NCBI GenBank assembly: GCA_026129485.1
Contig: JAHCHY010000005.1
Location: 169,894 to 233,893, forward strand
Reading direction: 5' to 3'
Length of the DNA: 64,000 nt
DNA from: Cyclobacteriaceae bacterium
GTDB lineage: Bacteria; Bacteroidota; Bacteroidia; Cytophagales; Cyclobacteriaceae
Under the pieces are notes generated by a model, which was not told the origin of the DNA, ran no database searches, and worked only from the letters and a program-made list of their open reading frames with translations. Shown piece by piece: positions 37,301 through 45,649 of the stretch. The translations under genes and the position numbers were made by a program. Positions within the stretch are counted from its first letter, which is position 1. Every line of letters begins with the position of its first letter.

Positions 37301-38519
37301 AATTCTGTTCAATTTATTATCCAACGCATTTAAGCACACACCGGAAGGAGGAACCATTACCATCAAGGTAAACGATCCGGGCGACCAGGTTCGGATCGTA
37401 GTGGAAGATTCGGGCCGGGGAATACGCCAGGAATATTTCGACCAGATTTTTCAAACCTTCTTTAGTTACGATGAAGACAAGCACCACACCGGCACGGGCA
37501 TTGGTTTGGCGCTTTCAAAAAGCCTGGTGGATATGCACCACGGTAAAATTGAAGTGGAAAGCAAGGAAGGTGAGTTTACCCGGTTTATCATTACGCTGAA
37601 GAAAGGACACGCTCATTTCGATAAGGAAGAGATTCAGCATTATTCCGATGACCTGGAATCAATGGATCATTACCCGGCACTGATTGATCCGGATATGGAT
37701 TCAATCGAGTATGCGCACACCCCGGAGCAGGATAAAAACAACCCGGTTTTGCCGCGCCTGCTGATCGTGGAAGATACGGCTGCTGTGCGCACGTACATTA
37801 AATCCATATTCATCAGCAACTTTACCATACTGGAAGCAGCCAACGGAGAAGAAGGCTGGTACCAGGCGCTGGAACACATACCGGATATTATCATCAGCGA
37901 TGTAATGATGCCCGTAATGGATGGCATCGGCTTATGTAAAAAGCTTAAATCAGACAGGCGCACCTCGCACATTCCGCTTATCCTGTTAACGGCACGCACT
38001 TCGCTTATCTTTAAAGTTGAAGGGCTGGAAACCGGTGCCGATGAATACCTCACCAAGCCGTTCAACCCGAAAATACTGGAATTGAAAGTGCGCAACCTGC
38101 TGCGCCTGCGCGCCCGCCTGCAGGAAGCTTTCTCCGACAAGGCTGTGCTTAACATTGAACCTAAAAAAGTTACGCTCAATTCGGCCGATGAGCTGTTTGT
38201 GCAGCAGCTTATGGAAAGTGTGGAGAACAATATCGCTAACACGGAATACGCCATCGAAGACCTGTGTCGCGATGTGGCCATGAGCCGCATGCAGCTATAC
38301 CGCAAGCTAAAAGCATTAAGCGGCCTTTCGGCCAACGAATTTATCCGGTCTATGCGATTGAAACGCGCAGCACAATTGCTGGAGCAAAATCAACTTACCA
38401 TTGCTGAAGTAACCTACGAAGTAGGCTTTAGCGATCTGCCTTACTTCCGCGAGTGCTTTAAAAAAATGTTTGGCGTTACGCCATCGGAATACGCCAATCA
38501 AAAAGATGTGAGTAACTGA
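34350..38519 (+). CDS. Hybrid two-component system regulator (propeller sensor kinase, receiver, AraC output)
   Basis: The protein has 1389 residues in the standard HTCS order: signal/first membrane segment (about 15-33), two seven-bladed Reg_prop propellers (about 45-740, blades of the form GYLWIGTWSGLIRYD), Y_Y_Y domain (about 740-812), membrane helix (about 819-838), HisKA with phospho-His875 (ISHEFRTPL), HATPase (about 980-1090, NAFKHTPEGG and DSGRGI), receiver with Asp1184 (ISDVMMP), and an AraC HTH (about 1285-1389). It senses a periplasmic oligosaccharide and activates the surrounding locus. The TGA stop is formed by the first three bases of the inserted repeat copy 2; without it the frame would have ended VNK-TAG. 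Confidence 0.95.
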   Translation: MKKPRVKSRQKHTALWCTILLLVVLLPFSGQAQPEELREKKIVFDQLLEELSLSQSSINCILQDSEGYLWIGTWSGLIRYDGYTTTVFHSENQPGKLQSNKILTLYEDRSGFLWIGTHMGGLFRYNKNNNTFEKFSHDENDPLSLSNNNVRAVQEDASGNLWIGTEKGISILRKGTAGFLRVTTQTAPTLTHDFITDIHLSASNEIWIATEYGLNKLQSNTGRYEFKSYLYDKEVANHDLHNQIYSITSLPTENGASIWLTTKNGLKALINGTLTNYMVPDKPVSYSLFSSLLVVPGEQPYLIAGSESGISFFDVASMQFDEHVHPAYETMNISHGSVTSLYIDRGGVLWVGTKKGINKFDSYTKEFESFDVARFDKSKSIITGVQLSATGGYWISTIGGGLYKFDGDNTFSKYKIKTKEENTFTEFVQTLYSDGNGNVWVGTAGAGVYHFNEHQLTSFEITSYNHYSSQTHELFRDNYIMSITSDGRDNVLIGTWSGGLYKILQHGDVIKYEDPRLSSAPVIVLYVDRSGTAWVGTRGNGFYSIKEDGEELKVEHYKRSETNSINDNFVNCIYEDHAGILWLATDGGLSSFDRRRNIFENYRIDGGPSNDVIVSILEDNQGKLWLAHWNGLTVVDPSDPSWTRNYDRNDHIMGGFFYSNVCVKGREGQLLFAGSEGFNRIDTRKIIQRPEDFPLAITQFELFGKSVARGEKVNDRVLLSQPLRNNSEIELKHFENSVAFEFASLDFAAPAKIRYAYMLEGFNESWSYTDSDRRFANYTNLNPGTYIFKVKASGIDGVWQEKYTQLKLVILPPWWKTYWAVALYAVLGFAALYVFRKFILLRANLLHDIKVERLQRENLEKLNKAKLDFFTNISHEFRTPLTLILGPVQSLLESGEYSKHVRNLLVGINNNSQRLLRLVNQLLDFRKVESGNLDLKVSEGNLVRFVREIKLSFDNLAEQLHIRFNMEASHETIKAWFDRDQFEKILFNLLSNAFKHTPEGGTITIKVNDPGDQVRIVVEDSGRGIRQEYFDQIFQTFFSYDEDKHHTGTGIGLALSKSLVDMHHGKIEVESKEGEFTRFIITLKKGHAHFDKEEIQHYSDDLESMDHYPALIDPDMDSIEYAHTPEQDKNNPVLPRLLIVEDTAAVRTYIKSIFISNFTILEAANGEEGWYQALEHIPDIIISDVMMPVMDGIGLCKKLKSDRRTSHIPLILLTARTSLIFKVEGLETGADEYLTKPFNPKILELKVRNLLRLRARLQEAFSDKAVLNIEPKKVTLNSADELFVQQLMESVENNIANTEYAIEDLCRDVAMSRMQLYRKLKALSGLSANEFIRSMRLKRAAQLLEQNQLTIAEVTYEVGFSDLPYFRECFKKMFGVTPSEYANQKDVSN

Positions 38520-38647
38520 TGTTACGCAAAACTAATAACAAGGTGTCAGGTTGAGCCTGTCGAAACCGATTTTCCGTACGTAAATAGTCTTCGACAGACT
38601 CAGACTGACATCATATCCAAAAGTTTTGCGTAACATCAGTGAATAAA
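38508..38647. mobile_element. MITE-like hairpin repeat, copy 2, inserted at the 3' end of the hybrid regulator gene
   Basis: The element proper is 38517-38638 (122 bp), with the same 16-bp terminal inverted repeats TGATGTTACGCAAAAC as copy 1 and the same internal inverted pair (TTGAGCCTGTCGAA / TTCGACAGACTCA). The flanking 9-mers GTGAGTAAC (38508-38516) and GTGAATAAA (38639-38647) match at 7 of 9 positions, a worn target duplication. The right flank is followed in frame by TAG, the presumed original stop. It separates the regulator from the GH5 genes and its hairpin may affect transcription between them. Confidence 0.8.
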
Positions 38648-38682
38648 TAGGGCAAAATGTTTTTTTAAATGAATTAAGAGTG

Positions 38683-39663
38683 ATGAAAAATTTTTTCTTT
38701 CTCGTGTGGATGATGGTGTGCTGCATCTCTTATGCGCAGCAATTGCCGGAAATAAAAGTTAAAGGCAACCGGTTTGTAAAAGCCGGCAACGAAACCGTTG
38801 TATTTCGCGGTCTGGACACCAGCGATCCGTACAAGCTCAGGAACGATGGTCATTGGAATAAGCGTTACTTTCAGGAAATGAAAAGCTGGGGCGCCAACAT
38901 TGTGCGCTTCCCGGTACATCCGGCCAACTGGCGAACGATGGGCAGCGAAGCATACATGCAGCTATTGGACGAAGGCATACGGTGGGCAACCGAATTGCAA
39001 TTGTATGTGATTATTGATTGGCACAGCATCGGCAATCTTAAAACCGGAAAATTTTTTCGCCCTTCTTACGAAACAACCATTACCGAAACGAACGGGTTTT
39101 GGCGGGCCATGGCCGTGCGGTATGGCCGTAACACAACAGTTGCTTTTTTTGAATTGTTCAACGAGCCGGTTAACAACAATGAATTTGGCGCTTGCTCATG
39201 GGCTGAATGGAAAGCCCTGCAGGAGGACATGATTACCATTATCAGGGCCGAAGGTGCAACCAACATCCCGTTGGTGGCCGGCTTTAATTGGGGATATGAT
39301 TTAATTGAAGCAGGCGCGGACCCGGTAGCCGCAGAAGGCATTGGGTATGTAAGCCATCCATACCCGATGAAGCGTGAAAAACCGTGGGAAGACAAATGGA
39401 CAAAAGACTGGGGATTTATGGCCGAAAAATATCCGCTCATTCTTACCGAAATAGGCTTTAGCGGCAAAGAAGAAAAAGGCGCTCACGTTCCGGTAATCAG
39501 CGATGAGTCGTATGGCGATGCCATTACGGCTTACTGCAAAGAGAAGGGGATTTCCTACACGGTCTGGTGTTTCGATCCCCACTGGGGGCCAATGCTGATC
39601 AGCGATTGGAATTTTAATACCACACGTCAGGGCAAATATTTTAAGAAAGCATTGGCCGAATAG
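38683..39663 (+). CDS. GH5-family glycoside hydrolase, secreted
   Basis: ATG 38683 gives 326 residues; the GTG one codon before is an alternative. The signal peptide is MKNFFFLVWMMVCCISYAQ. A single GH5 catalytic domain follows, with VRFPVHPANWR, acid/base Glu161 in FELFNEPVNN and nucleophile Glu256 in LTEIGFSG, and VWCFDPHWGP near the end. There is no CBM or T9SS tail, so it is probably periplasmic or released otherwise. GH5 includes endoglucanases and mannanases; the subfamily is not resolved. It starts 44 bp after the inserted repeat and 41 bp before the second GH5 gene. Confidence 0.9.
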   Translation: MKNFFFLVWMMVCCISYAQQLPEIKVKGNRFVKAGNETVVFRGLDTSDPYKLRNDGHWNKRYFQEMKSWGANIVRFPVHPANWRTMGSEAYMQLLDEGIRWATELQLYVIIDWHSIGNLKTGKFFRPSYETTITETNGFWRAMAVRYGRNTTVAFFELFNEPVNNNEFGACSWAEWKALQEDMITIIRAEGATNIPLVAGFNWGYDLIEAGADPVAAEGIGYVSHPYPMKREKPWEDKWTKDWGFMAEKYPLILTEIGFSGKEEKGAHVPVISDESYGDAITAYCKEKGISYTVWCFDPHWGPMLISDWNFNTTRQGKYFKKALAE

Positions 39664-39704
39664 TTACAGGGCTGGTTAAACAAATTGAGAGCTACACCTT
39701 GCTA

Positions 39705-41645
39705 ATGAAAAAACAAGTATTGATCGCGCTGCTTTTATTGTCGGTTACATCTTTGCTTGGTGCGCAGGATTTCAGCCGGGGTGTAAACGTAACGGGTTGG
39801 TTCCAGGCGGGCAGCGCACGCGAAATCCAGTTCACCATGTTTACCAAAAAGGATTTTCAGCAGATCAAATCATTGGGATGCGATGTGATCAGGCTGCCCA
39901 TTAACCTGCATTACATGACCCACGGAGAGCCTGACTATACGCTTGACCCGCTTTTTCTGAACATGCTCGACCAGGTGGTGGATTGGGCAGAAGAGTTACA
40001 AATTCACCTGATACTCGATAATCACACGTTCGATCCGGCCATAGACACATCACCCGATGTAATCCATCCGTTGAAAAAAACCTGGGCGCAGATGGCGCAA
40101 CATTATAAGGATCGATCGGAGTACCTGTATTATGAAGTGTTGAACGAGCCGCACGGAATAGCCGATGCCGTGTGGGCTCAAATACAGCAGGAAGTAATCG
40201 ACACCATTCGCGTGTACGATACGCAGCATTATATTGTGGTAGGCGGATCGGGCTGGAATGGTTACCATAATCTTTCTGCGCTGCCGGCCTATACCGATGA
40301 CAAGCTCATCTACACGTTTCACTTTTACGATCCGTTTATTTTCACGCACCAGGGAGCAACATGGGGAGAGCCTTCTATGGCCTCGTTGTCAGGAGTTCCT
40401 TTTCCTTACAATGCATCAACTATGCCAACTACTCCAAATGATCTGAAAGGCACGTGGGTGGAGGGTGCGATCAGCAACTACATCAACGAAGGCACCATTA
40501 ACCGCGTGCGTCAGCTTATCGATATTGCCGTTGCTTTTAAAGAACAACGCAATGTGCCTGTGTTTTGCGGGGAGCTGGGCGTGTATATTCCCAACAGCAA
40601 CAACACCGACCGCGTTCGCTGGTACGAGGTGGTAAGAACGTATATGGAACAAAAAGATATTCCGTGGACGATGTGGGATTATAAAGGCGGCTTTGGATTG
40701 TTTGAAAAAAATTCAGGCGAAATGTTCGATTACGATTTGAACGTGCCGTTGCTTCAAAAGCTGAATTTCAATGTGCCGCCCCAGCAGGAATATGTAAAGA
40801 AGCCGGAAACAAAAAGCAAAGCGCTGTACGATGATTACCCGGGCGAAGGCGTTTACAATGCCAGCTATCGCAATGGCGGCTGGCTTGATTTTTATTCGCC
40901 CAATGCAGCTAATGGTAATTATTGTTTGTGCTGGAGCGATGTAGCGCAATACGATGCCGTTGTGCTGGACTTCCGGCCCGACCTGGATTTAAGTAAGCTG
41001 AAAGAGCACGATTTTGAGCTTACGTTTAAAGTGAAGTCAACCGCATCCGCAGCAAAATTTGATATTCGCTTTCTCGATACCAAAACCAGCCCCGCAGACC
41101 GGCCGTGGCGCATGGGCATGACGATCGACAATACGGTTGTTCCTTTTAATGGCCAGTGGCAGGAAGTGCGCATTCCGCTTAAAGAGCTAACGGAAAAAGG
41201 TGCGTGGGATGAAGCCTGGTATAACCCGCAGGGATTGTTCGACTGGACAGATATTGATCGTTTTGAAATTGTGCCTGAACACCAACCGCTTACCGGCATT
41301 ACCTTTTGTTATGATGATATAAAGATTGAAGGTGAGGAAATCGAAGAGGAGATTGTAACCCGTGTAAGACAGGAGCAGCTGACACAGGTAAAAGTTTTTC
41401 CTAATCCGTTTACCGATGAAGTGGTGATTCAGTTCCCGTCAGGGGATATGAATACGGACGTAACAATACTGAATATGCTGGGCGTTCGCGTGGCTGTTGT
41501 TCACGATAAGTCTGAATCTGGTGGCTATACAACCGCAAGGTGGAATGGTAAGAATGAGTCAGGTTACCGCATTCCACCGGGTGTTTATTATGTTCGTGTA
41601 AAATCCGGTATCAATCATCAAACTGTAAGAGTAGTAATACAATAA
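39705..41645 (+). CDS. GH5-family endo-glycanase with CBM-like domain and T9SS sorting domain
   Basis: ATG 39705 gives 646 residues with a signal peptide ending SLLGAQ. The GH5 domain (about 22-345) opens GVNVTGWFQ and has acid/base Glu148 in VLNEPHG and nucleophile Glu290 in FCGELGVY. Residues 360-545 form a jelly-roll CBM-like domain (SYRNGGWLDFYSP, then ITFCYDDIKIEG). After an acidic linker, residues 560-646 are a type A T9SS sorting domain with the classic VKVFPNPFTDEVVIQF opening and PPGVYYVRVKSG near the end. It is expected to act on polymer outside the cell. It ends the glycosidase set, followed by a terminator. Confidence 0.93.
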   Translation: MKKQVLIALLLLSVTSLLGAQDFSRGVNVTGWFQAGSAREIQFTMFTKKDFQQIKSLGCDVIRLPINLHYMTHGEPDYTLDPLFLNMLDQVVDWAEELQIHLILDNHTFDPAIDTSPDVIHPLKKTWAQMAQHYKDRSEYLYYEVLNEPHGIADAVWAQIQQEVIDTIRVYDTQHYIVVGGSGWNGYHNLSALPAYTDDKLIYTFHFYDPFIFTHQGATWGEPSMASLSGVPFPYNASTMPTTPNDLKGTWVEGAISNYINEGTINRVRQLIDIAVAFKEQRNVPVFCGELGVYIPNSNNTDRVRWYEVVRTYMEQKDIPWTMWDYKGGFGLFEKNSGEMFDYDLNVPLLQKLNFNVPPQQEYVKKPETKSKALYDDYPGEGVYNASYRNGGWLDFYSPNAANGNYCLCWSDVAQYDAVVLDFRPDLDLSKLKEHDFELTFKVKSTASAAKFDIRFLDTKTSPADRPWRMGMTIDNTVVPFNGQWQEVRIPLKELTEKGAWDEAWYNPQGLFDWTDIDRFEIVPEHQPLTGITFCYDDIKIEGEEIEEEIVTRVRQEQLTQVKVFPNPFTDEVVIQFPSGDMNTDVTILNMLGVRVAVVHDKSESGGYTTARWNGKNESGYRIPPGVYYVRVKSGINHQTVRVVIQ

Positions 41646-41684
41646 AATGTCTTGAACATTAACCCAAAAACGAGGCCCGAAAAG

Positions 41685-41718
41685 AAAAAGCCAGGCGCGT
41701 TTTGTGCCTGGCTCTTTT
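41685..41718. terminator. Bidirectional terminator between the GH5 gene and the Spy-like gene
   Basis: AGCCAGGC, a 9-nt loop and GCCTGGCT form a perfect stem flanked by AAAAA on the left and CTTTT on the right. It serves the plus-strand glycan locus and the convergent minus-strand gene ending at 41725. Confidence 0.85.
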
Positions 41719-41724
41719 CTGTAC

Positions 41725-42300
41725 TTATTTTTTCTTTGGAGCTCGTCTGTGCTTTTGATGCGATCTTTTGGCTTTCATTTTTTTAAGCTGTTCATCCGTA
41801 AGAATGGACTTTACCTTTGCATCGTGTTCGGCTTTCAGCTTAGCTGTCTTTTCAGCATAATCCTTACGGGCGGCTTTCAGCTTTTCGGCCTGCTCGTCTG
41901 TTAACGAAAGCTCGGCCTTCATCCGGGCATCCCGCTTTTCAATGGCTTTTTTCATGCGCTCTTTTTGCTGTGCGGCACGGGCTTCTTTGTGCGCTTTCCA
42001 TTTTTCGTTTTGCTCCGGTGTAAGCACAGCGTTTATCTCTTTCTCACGCTTATCGCGAAGGGATTTTATCTCCTGGCGTTTTTCTTCGCGCGATTGCGTT
42101 GAATCGTGCCACAGCACGGCAAAATCCTCTGCATACTTTTTATTGATGCTGCGAATGGTTGCATCCTGCGTTTCATCCAGCATCAAAACATTTTTCATGG
42201 ATTCGCGCGGGCTATGTCCTCTCCGCTCACCTTGATTCTCCTGCGCAAAAACAACAGCGCCCGCTATCATTCCTGCTACCAACATCATGCTCTTTTTCAT
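41725..42300 (-). CDS. Spy/CpxP-like periplasmic protein
   Basis: ATG 42300 gives 191 residues with a signal peptide (1-19, AVVFAQ). The mature chain is nearly all charged helix and probably coiled coil. It carries three copies of an LTxxQ-type motif (LTPEQNEKW, LTDEQAEKL, LTDEQLKKM), the mark of the Spy/CpxP envelope-stress chaperone group. The C-terminus is very basic (KRSHQKHRRAPKKK). In enterobacteria such proteins bind unfolded proteins or metals and damp stress signalling; here the role is inferred only. It is a single-gene unit. Confidence 0.8.
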   Translation of the reverse strand: MKKSMMLVAGMIAGAVVFAQENQGERRGHSPRESMKNVLMLDETQDATIRSINKKYAEDFAVLWHDSTQSREEKRQEIKSLRDKREKEINAVLTPEQNEKWKAHKEARAAQQKERMKKAIEKRDARMKAELSLTDEQAEKLKAARKDYAEKTAKLKAEHDAKVKSILTDEQLKKMKAKRSHQKHRRAPKKK

Positions 42301-42463
42301 AAAAAAAATTGTTTTGTTTCGGGTGTTAGATTCAAAAAAGATTCCAACGTTAAATGCCACTGCGCTTATTTCGATGTTCTGCACACGGCTTTATACCAAA
42401 CCGTGCATTTGTTCGACTAATCCGGCAGCTTATTTTTGAAACACGCAATAACCAAACCAATTT

Positions 42464-43711
42464 TTAAAAAGCATACACGGCATCCCTGAACTTCTTATGC
42501 ACGGTGCCATCAAAAGGGAATATCTGAACGAACAGCACTGCAGTTAATTCATTTGCCGGGTCAACCCAGAACAGGGTGCTGGCCGCACCATCCCAGAAAA
42601 ACTCGCCTACCGCACCGGCATTTTCGTTTTCATCAACAGGCGGCTTTAGCCGCACGACAAAGTCAATTCCAAAGCCCACCTGTCCTTTAGTAGGCAGCCA
42701 CATGCGTTTGGTTACACTATCGGCCAGGTGGTTGGTAGCCATCAGCTTTACGGTTTCGGGTTTTAGAATAGTGGTGTTATCCAACGTGCCTTCATTCACC
42801 AGCATCCGCGCAAAGCGCATGTAATCGTCAATGTTGCTGGTAAGCCCCCAGCCACCGGGTTTCATCGGCCACTCTTTGCTGTTAAAGCTATTGGCTTGTT
42901 CATCGGCAATTCGCTCTAACGCACCATCTTCCGTACGTCTGTACATAGCGGCCAGCAGGCTCATATCTTCCGGAACATATTTAGTAGAGCTCATGGCAAG
43001 CGGCCCGGTAATATTTTCTTTCACAAACTGATCAAATGGTTTTCCGGAAATGCGCTCAACTACATAAGCCTGCACATCCACGCTAATGCCATAGCTCCAT
43101 TCATCGCCCGGATGAAAGGCAAGCGGCAACGCGGCCAGCTTGTTGGCCATCTGCGCAAGCGTGTTGGCAGGATTCATCACGTTTGCATCGCCTACCATTT
43201 TGCCCAATTGCGGATGTTGGGCCGATGCAAAGCCTGCGGTGTGCCGGGTTATATCGCGAATGGTAATGGCGCGGTTAGCCGGCTCATATAAGAGATTACC
43301 TTTGTCATCAATTCCTTTAAATACTTTCACCTCGGCAAACTCAGGCGCGTATTTGGAAAGCGGATCATCTAATTGAAACAAGCCCTGATCATACAGCTTC
43401 ATTAAGGCAACCCCGGTAACGGGTTTGGTCATGGAGTAAATGCGCACGCGCGTGCTGCGATCCATGGGCTTGCCGGCTTCGCGATCGGCATAGCCGAAGG
43501 CATTGAAATAAACCTCTTTGTTCTTTTCAAAGATCAGGGCAGAAACTCCGGCTATCCTGCCGGAATCCACCAGCGCTTTTAAGGTGGAATCGATGCGTGC
43601 TTTGGCCTGACCGGTTATAATAAAATTTTCATCGGGTTTTTTATTGTTGGAATTGCAGCCGATCAGTAAAGCAAATAATCCAACCGAAAGAATTTTTTTG
43701 AGCGTTAGCAT
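42464..43711 (-). CDS. Serine hydrolase of the beta-lactamase (class C/esterase) family, lipoprotein
   Basis: The protein has 415 residues with lipobox LLIGC19-NSNNK. The catalytic Ser93-x-x-Lys96 is in IYSMTKP, and Tyr of the second motif lies in WSYGISVDVQ. The third motif is probably GFGIDF in the C-terminal part. Members include beta-lactamases, DD-peptidases and esterases such as EstB; substrate cannot be told. Residues WDGAASTLFWVDP near the end match the esterase-like members. It lies upstream of, and on the same strand as, the Spy-like gene but about 160 bp apart. Confidence 0.88.
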   Translation of the reverse strand: MLTLKKILSVGLFALLIGCNSNNKKPDENFIITGQAKARIDSTLKALVDSGRIAGVSALIFEKNKEVYFNAFGYADREAGKPMDRSTRVRIYSMTKPVTGVALMKLYDQGLFQLDDPLSKYAPEFAEVKVFKGIDDKGNLLYEPANRAITIRDITRHTAGFASAQHPQLGKMVGDANVMNPANTLAQMANKLAALPLAFHPGDEWSYGISVDVQAYVVERISGKPFDQFVKENITGPLAMSSTKYVPEDMSLLAAMYRRTEDGALERIADEQANSFNSKEWPMKPGGWGLTSNIDDYMRFARMLVNEGTLDNTTILKPETVKLMATNHLADSVTKRMWLPTKGQVGFGIDFVVRLKPPVDENENAGAVGEFFWDGAASTLFWVDPANELTAVLFVQIFPFDGTVHKKFRDAVYAF

Positions 43712-43764
43712 GGTATTGAGGTTGTTAAATTTTTGAAGTTGTGAGTTATTTTTTTTCAGAACCT

Positions 43765-44634
43765 TTATTCAGAAACCACCACCGCCAGCTTATCGCCTTT
43801 CGCATTTACCGCTAACCGGGTTATTCCTTTTAATAGAGCTGCATCTGTAACGGCTACTTCGCTCCAGTTTTTTTCTTTACGGGGATTGATCACAAACAAT
43901 TTAGAACCATCGCTTGAAATCAACCGGCCATCGGGCAGCCAGGCAATATCTTCGTGGCCGGGTAATGTGCCGATAATAAAGCTCACCTGCATGGTTTCGA
44001 GGCTCAGTCTTTTTACCTGCCAGTTGCCTTCGCTGATTTTATGCACAAAGCTGATGGCGCGTTCACCCGGTATGCGATGCAACGAGCGGCCAATGTTTTC
44101 GGTAATCACGGTATCTTTCTGCGTAGGCAGGCGCAGGTAGTGCAGCGTGTTAGGCGAACCGTTTTTCCCCAATACAAACAAAGCAAGGTGGCTGTTATCC
44201 GCCCATACATGATAACCCACTACCAATGAATCAATAATCACATACGGATCGGTTCCTTCCAGTGAGTATTTGCCTAAATCCTGTGCCCCGTTATCGCGCT
44301 GGATAATGCAGGAGACTCCCGTTTTATCGGGTGTAAGTGTGGGTGAATATTCACGCTCGGGCGTATCGGTAAGTTGCGTGGTGCTTTGCGTTTGGTAGTT
44401 GTATGATTTTATATCCGACCGCCCCTGCTCGTTAAATGAAGCGTAATAGATAACCGGCTCATCGGTATGAAACGAAGGCTGGTTATCGTATCCCGGATGG
44501 TTGGTGATGTTTTGCGGATTGGAGAGCGTTACCTTTTTCTTTTTCGCTTTCAGGTCGAACAAAATGATTTCGGAACCCGGTTGTGAATAAGCAATGCCAG
44601 CAATGCAACACAGAATAATCATCAGAATCCTCAT
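43765..44634 (-). CDS. Secreted TolB-like beta-propeller protein
   Basis: The protein has 289 residues with signal peptide MRILMIILCCIAGIAYSQ. PD40/TolB-type propeller blades follow, such as QPSFHTDEPVIYYASFNEQGRSDI, SPTLTPDKTGVSCI and IAWLPDGRLISSDGSKLFVINP. No catalytic domain is attached, so it looks like a stand-alone propeller. It is probably periplasmic, with a binding role of unknown ligand. It lies 53 bp upstream of the serine-hydrolase gene on the same strand and may share its transcript. Confidence 0.75.
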   Translation of the reverse strand: MRILMIILCCIAGIAYSQPGSEIILFDLKAKKKKVTLSNPQNITNHPGYDNQPSFHTDEPVIYYASFNEQGRSDIKSYNYQTQSTTQLTDTPEREYSPTLTPDKTGVSCIIQRDNGAQDLGKYSLEGTDPYVIIDSLVVGYHVWADNSHLALFVLGKNGSPNTLHYLRLPTQKDTVITENIGRSLHRIPGERAISFVHKISEGNWQVKRLSLETMQVSFIIGTLPGHEDIAWLPDGRLISSDGSKLFVINPRKEKNWSEVAVTDAALLKGITRLAVNAKGDKLAVVVSE

Positions 44635-44698
44635 GCCTGTTTCATAATGGACAAGAAAGATGCTAAAGAAAAATCAGAAAGCGAAACAAGATTTACTC

Positions 44699-45568
44699 TC
44701 ACCGTTCCGCCATAGCCTTGTACCGGCCAGCCTGTTCAGGCTCCAGCTCAGCCAGAGGTACATAAACACTCAAAAAACTGCTGTCGCGGGCCAGTGTTTC
44801 TTTATAAAAGCGGATAGCCATCGTAGTATTGTTTTGCTGATTGTACAGGGTTGCAATTACATAGAGAAGCTGGGAGTTATCAGCTCCTTTATCATAAGCT
44901 TGCAAATACCAACGCAGGGCTTCATTGTTGTTTCCAATTGCAAGGTAATTGTCGCCCATTACGGCATGTGCGTCTGCATTGTCCGGATAAAGCGAAATAC
45001 ATTTCCGAAGCCACTCCATCGAACGGGAATAATCCTCCTGCTGGTAAAACACCAGTGCTTTGTTATACAGGCAACTGCTGTTTTGCGGATCGAGCTTTAA
45101 TACACGTTCATAATAATACAGGGCAGAATCGTATTGAGCTTCATTATAAAGCTGGTTGCCGATGTTGGTTAGGGCATTAATATCACCAGGATTTTTTTGC
45201 AAGACCGCACGATCCCCTTCATTCGTATTGTCTGAATAGGTATTCTCTTCCTCTGCTATGGAAACAAGCGCAATAATGCCGGCAAAAACGATAACTACTG
45301 CTGAAACAACGATGATGGCTAACACAATCGTTTTCTTTTGCCCGTCAGTAATAGGAGGGATTTCCTTCGAATGGGGTTGTTTTCTTTGAGCGCTTACTTT
45401 ACGGGGTTGGTAGTACAGCGCCAGGAAGAAAAAGTAAGCTGTAGCCCCCAGGAATATCCAGATAAAAAAATTTCCGAGAGGCCATAGCAGCGCTAACAAA
45501 AAAGCGGAAAAGAGAGCCAGCCGGGTGTATCGCTTTACCAGGAGCTCAGCCTTGTTCTGTTGCGACAT
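44699..45568 (-). CDS. Membrane protein with tetratricopeptide repeats
   Basis: The protein has 289 residues. Two hydrophobic segments near residues 17-53 and a third at about 80-105 anchor it. The C-terminal region (about 120-280) holds four to five TPR units with the usual spacing, for example ALTNIGNQLYNEAQYDSALYYYERVLKLDP and AHAVMGDNYLAIGNNNEALRWYLQAYDKG. It is probably a scaffold for protein-protein contact at the inner membrane; the orientation of the TPR part is not resolved. It is divergent from the bacillithiol reductase gene across about 80 bp. Confidence 0.82.
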   Translation of the reverse strand: MSQQNKAELLVKRYTRLALFSAFLLALLWPLGNFFIWIFLGATAYFFFLALYYQPRKVSAQRKQPHSKEIPPITDGQKKTIVLAIIVVSAVVIVFAGIIALVSIAEEENTYSDNTNEGDRAVLQKNPGDINALTNIGNQLYNEAQYDSALYYYERVLKLDPQNSSCLYNKALVFYQQEDYSRSMEWLRKCISLYPDNADAHAVMGDNYLAIGNNNEALRWYLQAYDKGADNSQLLYVIATLYNQQNNTTMAIRFYKETLARDSSFLSVYVPLAELEPEQAGRYKAMAER

Positions 45569-45604
45569 AAGGTATGGGTTGAATTATGGCTTGGAAGAAA
45601 TGTG

Positions 45605-45612
45605 TACTTTTG
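45605..45612 (+). promoter_or_regulatory. Candidate -7 box for the bacillithiol reductase gene
   Basis: TACTTTTG matches the Bacteroidota -7 consensus TAnnTTTG and lies 37 bp before ATG 45650. No good TTTG -33 element is seen at the expected distance. Confidence 0.35.
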
Positions 45613-45649
45613 AATCATTAAAGGTTCTCAATTATCGGATAATTAACCA

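Noticed and set aside
37670-38335. 221-codon minus-strand frame
   Set aside because: Antisense to the receiver and AraC part of the hybrid regulator, which has intact motifs.
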